NCBI GenBank assembly: GCA_034190875.2
Contig: CM067357.1
Span: 10,001-74,000, forward strand
Source of the DNA: Urechis unicinctus
Taxonomy: Eukaryota; Annelida; Polychaeta; Xenopneusta; Urechidae
Direction: 5' to 3'
DNA: 64,000 bases
This document shows positions 29,912 through 43,135 of the stretch, one piece after another. The position numbers and the translations under genes are program-made. The first letter of the stretch is position 1. The number at the start of each line of letters is the position of its first letter. Under the pieces are notes generated by a model. It worked only from the letters and a program-made list of their open reading frames with translations. It was not told the DNA's origin and did not search any database.

Positions 29912-32900
29912 GAAGAGGGGTATAGATCATACAGTGAAGCAGGGTATAGATCCTACAGTAAAGCAGGGTATAGATCATACAGTGAAGATGGGTATAGATC
30001 ATACAGTGAAAATGGGTATAGATCCTACAGTGAAGCAGGGTATAGATAATAGAGTGAAAATGGGTGTAGATCATAGAATGAAGATGGGTATATATCATAG
30101 AGTGAAGATGGGTATAGATCATACAGTAAAGCAGGGTATACATCATACAGTGAAGCAGGGACTAGATCATACAGTGAAGATGGGTATAGATCCTACAGTG
30201 AAGCAGGATATATATCCTACAGCGAAGCAGGGTATAGATAATACAGTGAAGATGGGTATAGATCATAGAGTGAAGGTGGGTATAGATCATACAGTGAAGA
30301 TGGGTATAGATCATAGAGTGAAGATGGGTATAGATCATACAGTGAAGATGGGTATATATAGATATCATACAGTGACAGTGACGTGAAGCAGGGTATAGAT
30401 CATACAGTGAAAGATGGGTATAGATCATACAGTGAAGATGGGTATAGATCATACAGTGAAGAGATGGGGTATAGTGAAGATGGGTATAGATCATACAGTG
30501 AAGATGGGGGTATAGATCATAGAGTGAGCAGATCAGTGAAGATGGGTATAGATCAGTGATCATACAGTGAAGATGGGTATAGATCATACAGCGTAAAGCA
30601 AGGTATAGATCATACAGTGAAGAAGGGTATAGATCATAGAGTGAAGATGGGTATAGATAACACAGTGAAGCAGGGTATAGATCATACAGTGAAGATGGGT
30701 ATAGATCATACAGTAAAGCAAGGTATAGATCATACAGTGAAGAAGGGTATAGAACCTACAGCGAAGCAGGGTATAGATCATACAGTGAAGATGGTGTGTA
30801 GATCATACAGAGAAGATGAGTATAGATCATAGAGTGAAGATGGGTATAGATAAACATGGAATATGCCATAGTGAAGAGAGTGAAGATGGGTATAGATCAT
30901 ACGGTGAAGATGGGGGTATAGATCCTACAGTGAAGATGGGTATAGATCATACAGTGAAGATGGGAATAGATCATATAGATCATACAGTGAAGATGGGTAT
31001 AGATCATACAGCGAAGCAGGGTATAGATCATACAGTGAAGATGGGTGTAGATCATAGAATGAGAGGGTGGGTATAGATCATAGATCATACAGTGAAGATG
31101 GGTATAGATCATACAGTGAAGCAGGGTATAGATCATACAGTGAAGATGGGTATAGATATAGATCATACAGTGAGATGGGGTATAGATCCTACAGCGAAGC
31201 AGGGTATAGATCATACAGTGCAGATGAGTAAGAGATCATAGAGTGAAGATGGGTATAGATCCTACAGCAAAGCAGGGTATAGATCATACAGTAAAGATGG
31301 GTGTAGATCATACAGTGAAGATGGGAATAGATCATACAGTGATCATACAGAGGAGATGGGTATAGATCATAGAGTGAAGATGTGTAAGATGGGTATAGAT
31401 CCTACAGCAAAGAGGCTATAGATCATACAGTGAAGATGGGTATATGGGATGGGGTAGATCATACAGTGAAGATGGGTATAGATCATAGAGTGAAGATGGG
31501 TATAGATCATACAGTAAAGCAAGGTATAGATCATACAGTGAAGCATGTGATAATACAGTATAGATCATACATACAGTGAAGACGGGTATAGATCCTACAG
31601 TGAAGAGGGTATAGTACAGTGAAGATGGGTATAGATCATACAGTGAAGATGGGTATAGATACAGTGAAGATGGGTATCATACAGTGAAGATGGGTGATCA
31701 GATGGGTCATACAGTAAGAAGGGTATCTACAGAAGAGGGTATAGATCATACAGAAGATGGGTATAGATCATACAGTGAATGAGTATAGATCATAGAGTGA
31801 AGATATAGATTATAGATCATACAGTGAAGATGGGGATAGATCATACAGGAATAGATCATACAGTGAAGATGGGTATAGATCATACAGCGAAGCAGGGTAG
31901 CAGGGTATAGATCATCATACAGTGAAGATGGGTGTAGATCATATAGATCATACAGTGAAGATGGGTATATATCATAGAGTGAAGATGGGTATAGATCATA
32001 CAGTGAAGCAGGGTATACATCATACAGTGAAGCAGGGACTAGATCATACAGTGAAGATGGGTATAGATCATACAGTGAAGATGAGTATAGAGCATAGAGT
32101 GAAGATGGGTATAGATCATACAGTGAAGATGGGTATAGATCAACACAGTGAAGCAGGGTATAGATCATACAGTGAAGATGGGTATAGATCATACAGTAAG
32201 CAAGGTATAGATCATACAGTGAAGAAGGGTATAGAACCTACAGCGAAGCAGGGTATAGATCATACAGTGAAGATGGGTGTAGATCATACAGAGGAAGATG
32301 AGTATAGATCATAGAGTGAAGATGGGTATAGATCATAAGAGTGAAGATGGGATGGGTATAGATCATACAGTGAAGAAGATGGGTATAGATCATACAGTGA
32401 AGATGGGTATAGATCATACAGTGAAGATGGGTATAGATCATACAGGAAGCAGGGTATAGATCATACAGTGAAGATGGGTATAGATCCTACAGTGAAGCAG
32501 GATATATATCCTACAGCGAAGCAGGGTATAGATAATACAGTGAAGATGGGTATAGATCATAGAGTGAAGGTGGGTATAGATCATACAGTGAAGATGGGTA
32601 TAGATCGTACAGTGACGCAGGGTATAGATCATACAGTGAAGATGGGTATAGATCATACAGTGAAGATGAGTATAGAGCATAGAGTGAAGATGGGTATATA
32701 TCATACAGTGAAGATGGGTATAGATAACACAGTGAAGCAGGGTATAGATCATACAGTGAAGATGGGTATAGATCATACAGTAAAGCAAGGTATAGATCAT
32801 ACAGTGAAGAAGGGTATAGAACCTACAGCGAAGCAGGGTATAGATCATACAGTGAAGATGGGTGTAGATCATACAGAGGAGATGAGTATAGATCATAGAG

Positions 32901-34452
32901 TGAAGATGGGTATAGATCAAAGAGTGAAGATGGGTATAGATCATACGGTGAAGATGGGCATAGATCCTACAGTGAAGATGGGTATAGATCATACAGTGAA
33001 GATGGGAATAGATCATACAGTGAAGATGGGTATAGATCATACAGCGAAGCAGGGTATAGATCATACAGTGAAGATGGGTGTAGATCATAGAATGAAGATG
33101 GGTATAGATCATAGAGTGAAGATGGGTATAGATCATACAGTGAAGCAGGGTATAGATCCTACAGTGAAGATGGGTATAGATCATACAGTGAAGATGGGTA
33201 TAGATCCTACAGCGAAGCAGGGTATAGATCATACAGTGCAGATGAGTATAGATCATAGAGTGAAGATGGGTATAGATCCTACAGCAAAGCAGGGTATAGA
33301 TCATACAGTAAAGATGGGTGTAGATCATACAGTGAAGATGGGAATAGATCATACAGTGAAGATGGGTATAGATCATACAGTGAAGATGGGTATAGATCCT
33401 ACAGCAAAGCAGGCTATAGATCATACAGTGAAGATGGGTGTAGATCATAGAATGAAGATGGATATATATCATAGAGTGAAGATGGGTATAGATCATACAG
33501 TAAAGCAAGGTATAGATCATACAGTGAAGATGTGTGTAGATCATACAGTGAAGAAGGGTATAGATCCTACAGCGAAGCATGGTATAGATTATACAGTGCA
33601 GATGGGTAGAAATCATACATTGAAGAAGGGTATAGATCATATATTGCAAATGGGTATAGATCATACAGCGAAGCAGGATATAGATCATACAGTGAAGATG
33701 GGTGTAGATCATAGAATGAAGATGGGTATATATCATAGAGTGAAGATGGGTATAGATCATACAGTGATGGGTATAGATCATTCAGTGATGAAGGGTATAG
33801 ATCCTACAGCGACGCAGGGTATAGATCATCCAGTGAAGATGGGTGTAGATCATAGAATGAAGATGGGTATATATCATAGAGTGAAGATGGGTATAGATCA
33901 TACAGTGAAGCAGGGTATAGATCATGCAGTGAAGATGGGTAAATATCATACAGTGAAGATTGGTATAGATCATACAGTGAAGCAGGTTATAGATCAAACA
34001 GTGAAGATGGGTAGAAATCATACATTGAAGAAGGGTATAGATCATATATTGCAAATGGGTATAGATCATACAGCGAAGCAGGATATATATCATACAGTGA
34101 AGCAGGGTATAGATCCTACAGTGACGCAGGGTATTGATCCTACAGTGAAGATGGGTATAGATCATACAGTGAAGATGGGTATAGATCATACAGTGAAGAT
34201 CATGGAAGCAGGGTATAGATCCTTCAGCGAAGCAGGGTATAGATCATAGAGTGAAGATGGGTTTAGATCATACAGTGAGGATAGGTATAGATCATACAGT
34301 GAGGATAGGTATAGATCATACAGTGAAGATGGGTATAGATCATAGAGTGAAGATGGGTATAGATCATACAGTGAAGATGGGTATAGATCATACAGTGAAG
34401 ATGGGTATAGATCATACAGTAAAGCAAGGTATATATACAGTGAAGCAAATTA
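29912..34452. repeat. 24-base minisatellite, about 185 copies, with higher-order structure
   Basis: The unit is 'gggtatagatcatacagtga' plus 'agat' or 'agca'. Blocks of distinctive variants recur: 30177-30330 is nearly the same as 32469-32620 (about 2.29 kb apart), and a 'gatgggtagaaatcataca' block at 33601 recurs at 34006 (about 405 bases apart). From about 30360 to 32440 units are interrupted by many one- to several-base indels; from 32468 to 34249 almost none are seen and one frame stays open for 593 codons. The protein-like product is an eight-residue repeat and is not regarded as a gene. Confidence 0.97.
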
Positions 34453-34601
34453 AGGCTCGTTGGGAGCATTCTCCTCGTGCAATGACGTAGCTGGTTTGCG
34501 TCACTGCGCCCCTCTGATTTCAAGCTCATCCCTGTGATCATTCGAATGCATCAGAGATCCGATATTACTCTCAGAGGATCAATAACTGTCGTATGGGCGC
34601 G

Positions 34602-34781
34602 CCCAATCCAGACTGAATGAAGAATCGGACCGTCACCAATCCAGACTGAATGAGGAGCCGGACCGCGACCAATCCAGGCTGAATGAGGAGCAAGGTAGCC
34701 ACCAATCCAGACTGAATGAGAAGTCGGACCGCGACCAATCCAGACTGAATGAGGAACCTGACCGTCACCAATCCAGACGAA
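34602..34781. repeat. 33-base repeat, about 5-6 copies
   Basis: The unit begins 'ccaatccagactgaatgagg' followed by an 'agccggaccgcga' variant. It lies just outside the 24-base array. Confidence 0.93.
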
Positions 34782-35219
34782 CTGTTCCGATTATGATAGA
34801 TTAACCTAACAGATTTGGTATCAAACTGCTGGCTGTGGTTTAACTTGACATTTGATTTGAGATTCATTGAAGTCAACATAAGGCAATGTTCAACGGCGTC
34901 AAGTAGCCAACAGCTACATTAACAATATGCAGCCTCGGCACCGGCATACAGATAGCATTTTTAGTTAAAGTAAGTATGGATATTATATTTTTGATTCAAA
35001 CTATGCATTTAAACGAAACATATTTACTGATAATGATAGGAAGCAAAATTAAAGGTTTTATATTGCATCCCGTTTATTTAACGATCCTTATGTGCAATGG
35101 ATTATATTCAAATGATGAAATAACACAATGTATGGTTAGAGATGGATCGGGCTGTTGATGATTGTCTGGCGAAAGATGTTAAGCTGAAGATAATGAGCGG
35201 GCTATTGGTAATGGCGTCA
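34782..35219. other. Unique spacer inside palindrome A
   Basis: AT-rich single-copy DNA. The 60-codon open frame at 34976-35158 has a hydrophobic start but no family motif or supporting signals; not called. Confidence 0.5.
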
Positions 35220-36375
35220 ACAACTAGTGTAACTATACAAAGCAGTGTTTCGTAGTAACCACTAGTGTGACTATACAACGCAGTGTTTCGTAGTAATCGC
35301 TAGTGTACACGCTATCAAGCAGTGTCGTAGTAACCACTAGTATACGCTCTAAAAAGCAGCGTGTCGTAGTAACCATTTGTATATGCTCTACTAAGCAGCG
35401 TGTCGTAGTAACCACTAGTGTACTCTCTACCAAGCAGTGTGTCGTAGTAACCACTAGTATACGCTCTACTAAGCAGCGTGTCGTAGTAACCACTAGTGTA
35501 CTTTCCACCAAGCAGCGTATCGTAGTAACCACTGATGTACACGCTACCAAGCAGTGTGTCGTAGTAACCACTAGTGTACGCTCTACTTAACAGCTTGTCG
35601 TAATAACCACTAATGTACTCTCTACCAAGCAGTGTGTCGTTGTTACCACTAGTGTACACGCTACCAAGCAGTGTGTCGTAGTAACCACTAGTATACGCTC
35701 TACCAAGTAGCGTGTCGTAGTAACCACTGATGTACACTCTACCAAGTAGTGTGTCGTAGTAACCACTAGGTTACACTCTACCAAGTAGTGTGCCGTAGTA
35801 ACCACTAGTGTACACTCTACCAAGCAGTGTGTCGTAGTAACCACTAGTGTACACTCTACCAAGCAGCTTGTCGTAGTAACCACTATGGTACACTCTACTA
35901 AGCAGTGTGTCGTAGTTACCACTAGTGTAACTATTCAAAGCAGTGTGTCGTATAAACCACGGGTGTAACTATACGAAGCAGTGTGTCGTAGTAACAACTA
36001 GTGTAAGCTCTACCAAGCAGCGTGTTGTAGTAACCACTAGTGTAACTATGCAAAGCAGTGTTTCGTATTAATCGCTAGTGCACGCTCTACCAAGCAGCGT
36101 GTCGTAGTAACCACTAGTGTACACTCTACCAACCAGTGTGTCGTTGTTACCACTAGTGTACACTCTACCTAGCTGTGTGTCGTAGTAACCACTAGTATGC
36201 ACTCTACCAAGCAGCGTGCCGCAGAAACCACTAGTGTACACTGCACTAAGAAGTGTGTTGTAGTAATCTGTAGTGTGAACTGTACTTAGCAGGGTGTCGT
36301 AGTATCTAAATGTGTACACTGTACTAAGCGCCATGCTGTAGTAACCTATTATGTACACTGTAAGCGTGTTGTAGT
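35220..36375. repeat. 39-base minisatellite, about 29 copies
   Basis: The unit contains 'gtcgtagtaaccactagtgt' and 'acactctaccaagcagtg'. Variation is mainly substitution, with few indels, and increases towards the right end, where units become diverged (36240-36375). Confidence 0.95.
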
Positions 36376-36655
36376 AACGTATCTTGGTTCCTTATAAGAT
36401 AATGATTGGTTGTGTACAACCGCCATTATGTTTCTCCTGCTGCCTTATAATAGACATACTGGCTGTGTACAGCTGTCATGCTGTTTCTCCTGCTGCCTTA
36501 TAAGAGAATTATTGGTTGTGTACAACTGCCATGCTGTTTCTCCTTCTGCCTTATAAGAGAATTATTGGTTGTGTACAACTGCCATGCTGTTTCTCCTTCT
36601 GCCTTATAAGCGAATCATTGGTTGTGTACAGCCGCCATGCTGTTTCTCCTGCTGC
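36376..36655. repeat. 53-base repeat, about 5 copies
   Basis: Each unit holds 'gttgtgtacaactgccatgc' and 'tgtttctccttctgccttat'. It adjoins the 39-base array. Confidence 0.92.
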
Positions 36656-37551
36656 CGTATATCTAATCCTCTCATGGTCCATACTGAAATCGAGATTTCC
36701 CCTAATGTATCGACTTGTTGATCCAGATTTGCGGCAGGTGTTTTGCTTCAGGCATTGTGAGTCACAAGACAGTCAGACAATGTTATTCGAACTATCTAAG
36801 ACGCTTGATGCTCAGTGTGGTTGCCTAAATCTTAAACTGAACCAAGCTCAATTGAAAAGGGAAGCGTGCCAGTTTCTGGGAGCTTCACTTGGATTAATCC
36901 AATCGGCAGGTAGAGCCACCAACTTTATGATGATAGCCACTTAATGTCCTTAAGTGGCAGCGGAAATGGTACCTTCAACACGGCATTGCACTTATATGAG
37001 GTGTCCGAGCGTTAATGGAATGTGGGTGACACATGTATTGTCCGGCTAATGCTTAAAGTGCTTTAGGAGGTGACGCACGGGTCAATGACTCCTTAAAGTA
37101 CTTCCGTTAGGGTATCATCAATTAACTTTATATGCGTGTAGTGCCGATGAGGGTTTGTTCGCTATCAGACTGTGCCTACCATCAGCTGTAATCCATGCCA
37201 GCCATTCAGCATGCGGATGGAGCGACGTCATTATAGTGACGTTGCGGATCGACGTCATTTATTGGGACGAGAAAACGGCCCTTCCGACCATCACATCACA
37301 GTAACAGACTCAGATGACATCAGCTGTACCTATACGCTCGACTTCATTCCCAATGGACAAAACCTGTTAAGGTGGATTAAGAGGCGCTTAAGGAAAACCA
37401 TAATTTAATTGCTGCACTGATTGGGGGTGTCAACACAGCAGTTGCCTCGCACTGACAAACATGTAATAAACACGGTTTCGAGGTGTCAACACAGCAGCTG
37501 CCACGCACTGACAAATATGTCATAAACACGGTTTAAAAGCGTCCACACATT
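36656..37551. other. Unique stretch; no supported gene
   Basis: A frame of 142 codons (36516-36944) starts inside the 53-base array and continues here for about 90 codons of sequence without recognisable motif. A 78-codon frame is at 37172-37408. Near 37430-37540 a stretch with 'caacacagcag.tgcc.cgcactgacaaa' is present twice. None of this is strong enough to call a gene. Confidence 0.45.
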
Positions 37552-38160
37552 ACTGAATGAACAGCACAGCACCGTGGTACTTTAAGCCGCTAACGACTGA
37601 ATGAACAGCACAGCACCGTGGTACTTTAAGCCGCTAACTACTGAATGAACAGCACAGCACCGTGGTACTTTAAGCCGCTAACTACTGAATGAACAGCACA
37701 GCACCGTGGTACTTTAAACCGCTAACTACTGAATGAACAGCACAGCACCGTGGTACTTTAAGCCGCTAACTACTGAATGAACAGCACAGCACCGTGGTAC
37801 TTTAAGCCGCTAACTACTGAATGAATGGGACACCACCGTTACGCTTTAGGCTGCTAACTACTAAATGGATAGCACACCCTCGTGATGCTTTAAGCCGCTA
37901 ACAACTGAATGAATAGCAATTCTCTGTGGTGCTTCGAGCTGCTAACTACTGAATCAATAACACACACTCATGGTACTGTAAGCCTCTGGCAACTGAATGA
38001 ATAGCACACCACGGTGGCACTTTGAGCTGCTAACTACTGAATGAATAGCGCACACCCATGGTACTTTAAGCCTCTATCTACTGAATGAATACAACACCAC
38101 CGTGACGCTTTAAGCCAATATCGATTGAATGAATAGCACACCTATGTTGCGCTTTACGCA
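37552..38160. repeat. 44-base minisatellite in the right arm
   Basis: At least six nearly identical units ('actgaatgaacagcacagca', 'ccgtggtactttaagccgct') followed by several diverged ones. The homogeneous part faces the spacer, suggesting recent growth at that end. Confidence 0.94.
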
Positions 38161-39169
38161 ATACATGTAGCATTAACCTTCAGGTGATACAGTTCATCCT
38201 GCATTAACCATCAGGTAATACGGTACATCCTGCATTAACCACCAGGTGATACAACACATCCAACATTAACCACCAATTTATACAGTTCATCCACCATTAA
38301 CCAACAGTTAATACAATACATCCAGTATTTACCACCTGTATTACCAGGTGGTTAATACTTTAAGCCACATCAATTTATTTTATTGACCGCTTTCGCATTC
38401 TCCAATTCATCCTAGGATTATTACGGAACCATTCAGGGACTTGTGCTTCAATTTGGAATTGCCTTCAATACTCATGAGTCATTGAAGTTGCATATGTAAA
38501 CTATTACACGTCGTAAGAGGTTACCACCCAACACCCACTTCTCAAGGATTTATTCCGCTCTAGCAGTGAGCTAAGAAAGCTCCGTCCATATCCACCCCGC
38601 CCCAATAGACATAGCGTGTAAGTTGTTATCAGTACAGTATAACCCAAGGACGCACAGTCATCTCATTATTCTACACTAACTTATCACTCTCATGGGACGG
38701 TAAGGCTTCCTCTGACAATTACTTCATAACAATGATGTATTAAAGTTATCACTGCTTTCCATAAGCCGTACGCTTCATCTTCATAGTATGACCAATGTTT
38801 TTTATCCAGACTTATATTCAACATCAAGTGTGCGTAGTCTGCAATATACACACTGCACGGCGCGACGAATGGATTTGCAGCGCAAATGAAGCTTGAATTC
38901 CCAATGTACGTAGAACCCTATAATGGTGGTGTTCTTCCCCGTAGGGTCATTCCGAGTAAGTTGATGGACGGTAAGGTAATACACTATACTGGTGGTGTAC
39001 GTTACTGTGGGGACATTCAGAGTGGGACTTTATTGAAGTTCATATCATCCACTATACTGCTGGTGTACATTCCTGTGGGGACATTCAGAGTGGGGGACGT
39101 TAATATCAAAATAGGACACTTGCCTGTTCAAAAAATGTTCAGATGGTGTACTGGGGTTCGAGCGCATTC

Positions 39170-39395
39170 TAGTTTTGGCTGGGGCTGAAGCTCACTCTGG
39201 TTGTGGCTGGGGTTGGAGTGCATTATGGTTGTGGCTGGGGTTGGAGTGCATTCTAGTTGCTGCTGTGGTTGAAGCGCGTTCTGGTTGTGGCTGGGGTTGG
39301 AGTGCTTTATAGCTGTGACTAGGGTTGGAGCGCATTCTGGTTGTGGCTGGGGTTGGAGTGCATTCTAGCTGTGGCTGCGATTAGAGCGCTCTCAA
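39170..39395. repeat. About 30-base repeat around 'ttgtggctggggttggagtg'
   Basis: Six to seven units; the inverted counterpart at 25165-25290 has three to four. Units differ in length by a few bases. Confidence 0.85.
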
Positions 39396-39405
39396 CTGTG
39401 CACAC

Positions 39406-39800
39406 GTTATGCTACATGATGTGATCAGCTGTGCTCACTTCTCCCTCACACGGGCGTTATGCTACATGATGCTATCAGCTGTGCTCACTCCTCCCTCACC
39501 CGGGCGTTATGCTACATGATGTGATCAGCTGTGCTCACTTCTCCCTCATACGGACGTTATGCTACATGATGTTATCAGCTGTGCTCACTCCTCCCTCACC
39601 CGGGCGTTATGCTACATGATGTGATCAGCTGTGATCACTTCTCCCTCATACGGACGTTATGCTACATGATGTTATCAGCTGTGATCACTTCTCCCTCCCA
39701 CGGGCGTTATGCTACATAATGCTATCAGCTATGCTCACTTCTCCCTCGCACGGGCGTTATGCTACATGATTTTATCAGCTGTGCTCACTCCTTTAGCATT
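39406..39800. repeat. 50-base repeat, about 8 copies, right arm only
   Basis: The unit begins 'gttatgctacatgatg.tatc' and contains 'cagctgtgctcact'. The left arm has only about one and a half diverged copies at 25085-25165, so this was amplified in one arm only. Confidence 0.92.
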
Positions 39801-39901
39801 GGTGTTCACCGCCACCTCTACACTACGCTATGCTATGTGACGTTCTCTATTGTGTTAATCCACACTCTTTGATTTGGCAAATCTGCCAAGTAAGCCACAA
39901 G

Positions 39902-41384
39902 TGTCCGGAGTTGCCGCACTCTAGTGACGTCATCCGACATGCATCAACCGCTACAAGTTACATGTGACAGCCGTCCACATTCGTACCTCGGAGTTGGCTT
40001 CAGAAACGGTCAGTAACGGAGACTAAGTTAATTGCTTTTGCAGCAAACCATGTCGTAAGATACTGCATATGAGAAGTTTCCGTCAGTATCTTCTACATGC
40101 ACTTTGCGCATTACGGAAGTTGAACACGATAGATTGTAATTTTTAAGTTAGACCAGCCATGTAATTGGTACGCATCATGCGCATGCCCATCTCGTACATT
40201 CACACAGCTGTTCTAAGCCCGAGTTTATTGTTGATTCCTCGCCAGTGGAAATGAATGTCACACAAGTGAAACGATGATGTAACGGACGGTAGGGAATGGG
40301 GTCAATGTGTTACGTCACAAATTTGGTGTAACGGATGGCAGGGAATGGGTAAAAGCATGACGTCACCACCTTATGCATGCGAAAAGGTCCTTTGCTGTCA
40401 TTGGAAGACGAAGACATGTGCTTTGTAATTTTTAGCCTGCAGATATACCTATGTGACCTATCTTATGTTCCCAGCGTGGTAAGAATGATGTTTGAATATG
40501 TTTGAATATGTATCTATAAAAAACGCCATGTATACAACTTGTCTATTGCTGTTAGATAAGATATTTGAGCTTGTTTGAGTAAACGTTGTTTTCTATGAAA
40601 GTAGTACCTGGTTAGGGTAACTTGGGCTTTCCCTTAAATGCTATTGATCTAAGTCCTTGTAGCAAATATCTACCAAGGAGTAATATAATTTTTCTGATTT
40701 GTTTGTTTACTATTTCTGACAATCTTTTATCATATTTAGCTATTTTCATAATATTGCGATACAGTAATTATTGTGTATCCTGTTCTTGGTACCAGGCTTG
40801 TAACTTGTATTTTTGTATGTCGTGACAGTTTAACCGTATTGTACTACCGTACTGTACTACCGTGCTGTACTACCGTACTAGACAACTAGTCTACCATACC
40901 ACCGTACCATATCACTGTACAAGATATTCCAATGTAACGCGTCAAACACAAGGGAATAAAGAGACAATAAAATAATCCTATTCTTTATGTTATTCGTAAC
41001 AGATATATCGAGCACTAGACGGATTAATCCACGATGCGAGCATTTGGATGGATCGATTGAGCAATCAAGCTCCTATATTGATTAATCGAGCTATCGAGTC
41101 CCTAGATGGATTGATCAAGCAATCGAGCCCCTAGATGGATTGATCAAGCAATTGAGCCCGAGCCCCTAGATGAATTGATCAAGCAATCGAGTCCCTAGAT
41201 GGATTGATCAAGCAATCGAGTCCCTAGATGGATTGATCAAGCAATCGAGCCACAAGATGGATTGATCAAGCAATCGAGCCCTTAGATGGATTGATCAAGC
41301 AATCGAGCCCTTAGATGGATTGATCAAGCAATCGAGCCCTTAGATGGATTGATCAAGCAATCGAGCCCTTAGGTGGATTGACCC
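39902..41384. repeat. Block present only in the right arm of palindrome A
   Basis: Left-arm sequence passes directly from the 'gtggcttacttggcag' stretch into the 48-base repeat. In the right arm about 1.48 kb intervenes between 'aagccacaag' (ending 39901) and 'tgacccctgtgtgatat' (from 41380). The block contains unique sequence (no coding motif seen), a small duplication around 'ggtgtaacggatggcaggga' near 40280-40350, and a 29-base array at its end. Either an insertion here or a deletion in the left arm. Confidence 0.75.
41060..41384. repeat. 29-base minisatellite, about 11 copies
   Basis: The unit is 'gattgatcaagcaatcgagc' plus 'ccttagatg'. It forms the outer end of the block found only in the right arm. 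Confidence 0.94.
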
Positions 41385-41499
41385 CTGTGTGATATGCTAT
41401 GGCTAGGTAATTGAACCATAAAAGTCTGATCCCTGTGTTCTCAGTATCGTGTGAACAAGTGTAACAGCCCCTGTCTGCTTATAGTGTTTGTCGAAGCTC

Positions 41500-41745
41500 A
41501 AACTCACACATCATATGGTCCCATATACAGGCGCAACTCACACATCATATGGTCCAATATACTGGCGCAACTCACACATCATATGGTCCAATATACTGGC
41601 GCAACTCACACATCATATGGTCCAATATACTGGCGCAACTCACACATCATATGGTCCAATATACTGGCGCGACTCACACATCATATGGCCCCATAAACTG
41701 GCGCAACTCACACATTATATGGTCCAATAAACTGGCGCAACGGAG
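41500..41745. repeat. 34-base minisatellite in the right arm
   Basis: Inverted counterpart of 24478-24712, with units containing 'actcacacatcatatggtcc' and 'aatatactggcgca'. The copy number is similar in both arms. Confidence 0.93.
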
Positions 41746-43135
41746 ATCAGTCTAATCAATACATGGTCCCTGTGCGCATTGCACATAGCCACCAAGTGAT
41801 AACTAACCCCGGGCACAGAAGACTATCAGGTGGAATAATTGGTAGTTGGCTGCAGCAGAATAGGATTACATGTGACAGCATTATGTGGTCTCAGCAAAGC
41901 AATATCCATCCACTTACCCGCAACACATGTGATATATGTCAGGTTGTTGGTTGAACCATTAGTGTACAGGGTGTCGCGTACATGTTCCTGTGTCAGCTGA
42001 CACCCACCACCGGTAGCTCGATCAATGGCAAGTGCAATATCCGTTTGTTAACACATGACAACATGACACGTCAGACAGGAGATGGCGCCCTGCATTGCGG
42101 CGTTTGTTTGCTCTGACGTTTGGGCGACGCGGCTCATTATGTGAGTTGTACCTTCCACAGAATAGTGCTAGAATACTCATATTTACTGCGTGGGATATTT
42201 TATAATTGAGACCATTTCAATCATTCAAGAATGTGGTAGCATTCGTATAATTATTCATCAAAGGGTCGTTCCTCTAGCCGATACACATTGATGATAAATA
42301 AAAAGCTCGCACACCTTGTGGTATTTGCGACTGAACGGCGCTCAACTGAACGGTTAGTTGTCGTGAGCTGCCAGGGCAGAGTGAGGAGGTCACCTACAGG
42401 TCGACGTCACCCATGAGCATAGGAGGAGGGAGGATGTCGCCCACAAGTCGACGTCACCCACGAGCAGGCTCTTAAACGTGGTCATGGCCGCTTAAAATAT
42501 GATTTGCCAGGCATTACTAAAGATGAACCATTCGTTGAGAAACGACCAAGACTTTTTCTCGTTGAAAAGGCTTTTGTGGCGAATTTTTTACTGGATTGTT
42601 TATGTTTAATTAGACTTACAATATAGAGATGAGCCCAATATTAAACGCATTATGAAAGCAAATAAATTCATCCAGGTACTCAGATCAAACGCATTAGGGA
42701 AGCGATCACATTCGTCCTGAAGCTCTGAACCGAGGCAGTTTTAAAGTTTGAATAATTCGTTTAACTATAAACTGAGGCACAGCGTGACATAAAACTCTCC
42801 CGCCAGGCCTCGGTTGTGTTATTACCGAACAACCCAAATGTTGCTTTGCTACATTCTGACGAAGTCAATTCAACCTTTCACCTATCGTCATTAATGCCTT
42901 GCCCGTGTACGTTAACCCAATCCGGTTTGGTGCTGCTTTAGGAAAACACGACCTACATTTCCTGTTTGATGTGCAACCTGACAACTCATATCTAGCAAAA
43001 CCCACGAATACCAGGACAAACAGCGAGTCGCTTGTGGCTGGTCATAATGACACTTAACAGGTTCCTACCGACTTGTAGTCAATGCAAAGTATTCGCAGAA
43101 ATATTTCTTGTGCTGCATTAGGTGGCCGATCAAGG

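Larger units (their letters stand above)
37552..43135 (-). repeat. Palindrome A, right arm
   Basis: Reverse-complement counterpart of 23083-26990. Order from inside out: 44-base array, shortened 31-base array, the unique block around 38340-39120, a 50-base array absent from the left arm, an inserted block at 39902-41384, the 34-base array at 41500, then unique sequence to the outer end 'cattaggtggccgatcaagg' at 43135. Where single-copy, the arms are close in sequence with scattered substitutions and small indels. The arm ends exactly where the 32-base array begins. Confidence 0.9.

Noticed and set aside
32438-34249. Open frames of 593 codons (plus) and 447 codons (minus) in the same place
   Set aside because: Both arise from a 24-base tandem unit lacking stops in several frames; the products are eight-residue repeats on opposite strands, with no start context or domain.
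36516-36944. 142-codon frame
   Set aside because: Its first third lies in a 53-base tandem array; the rest has no recognised motif and no supporting signals.
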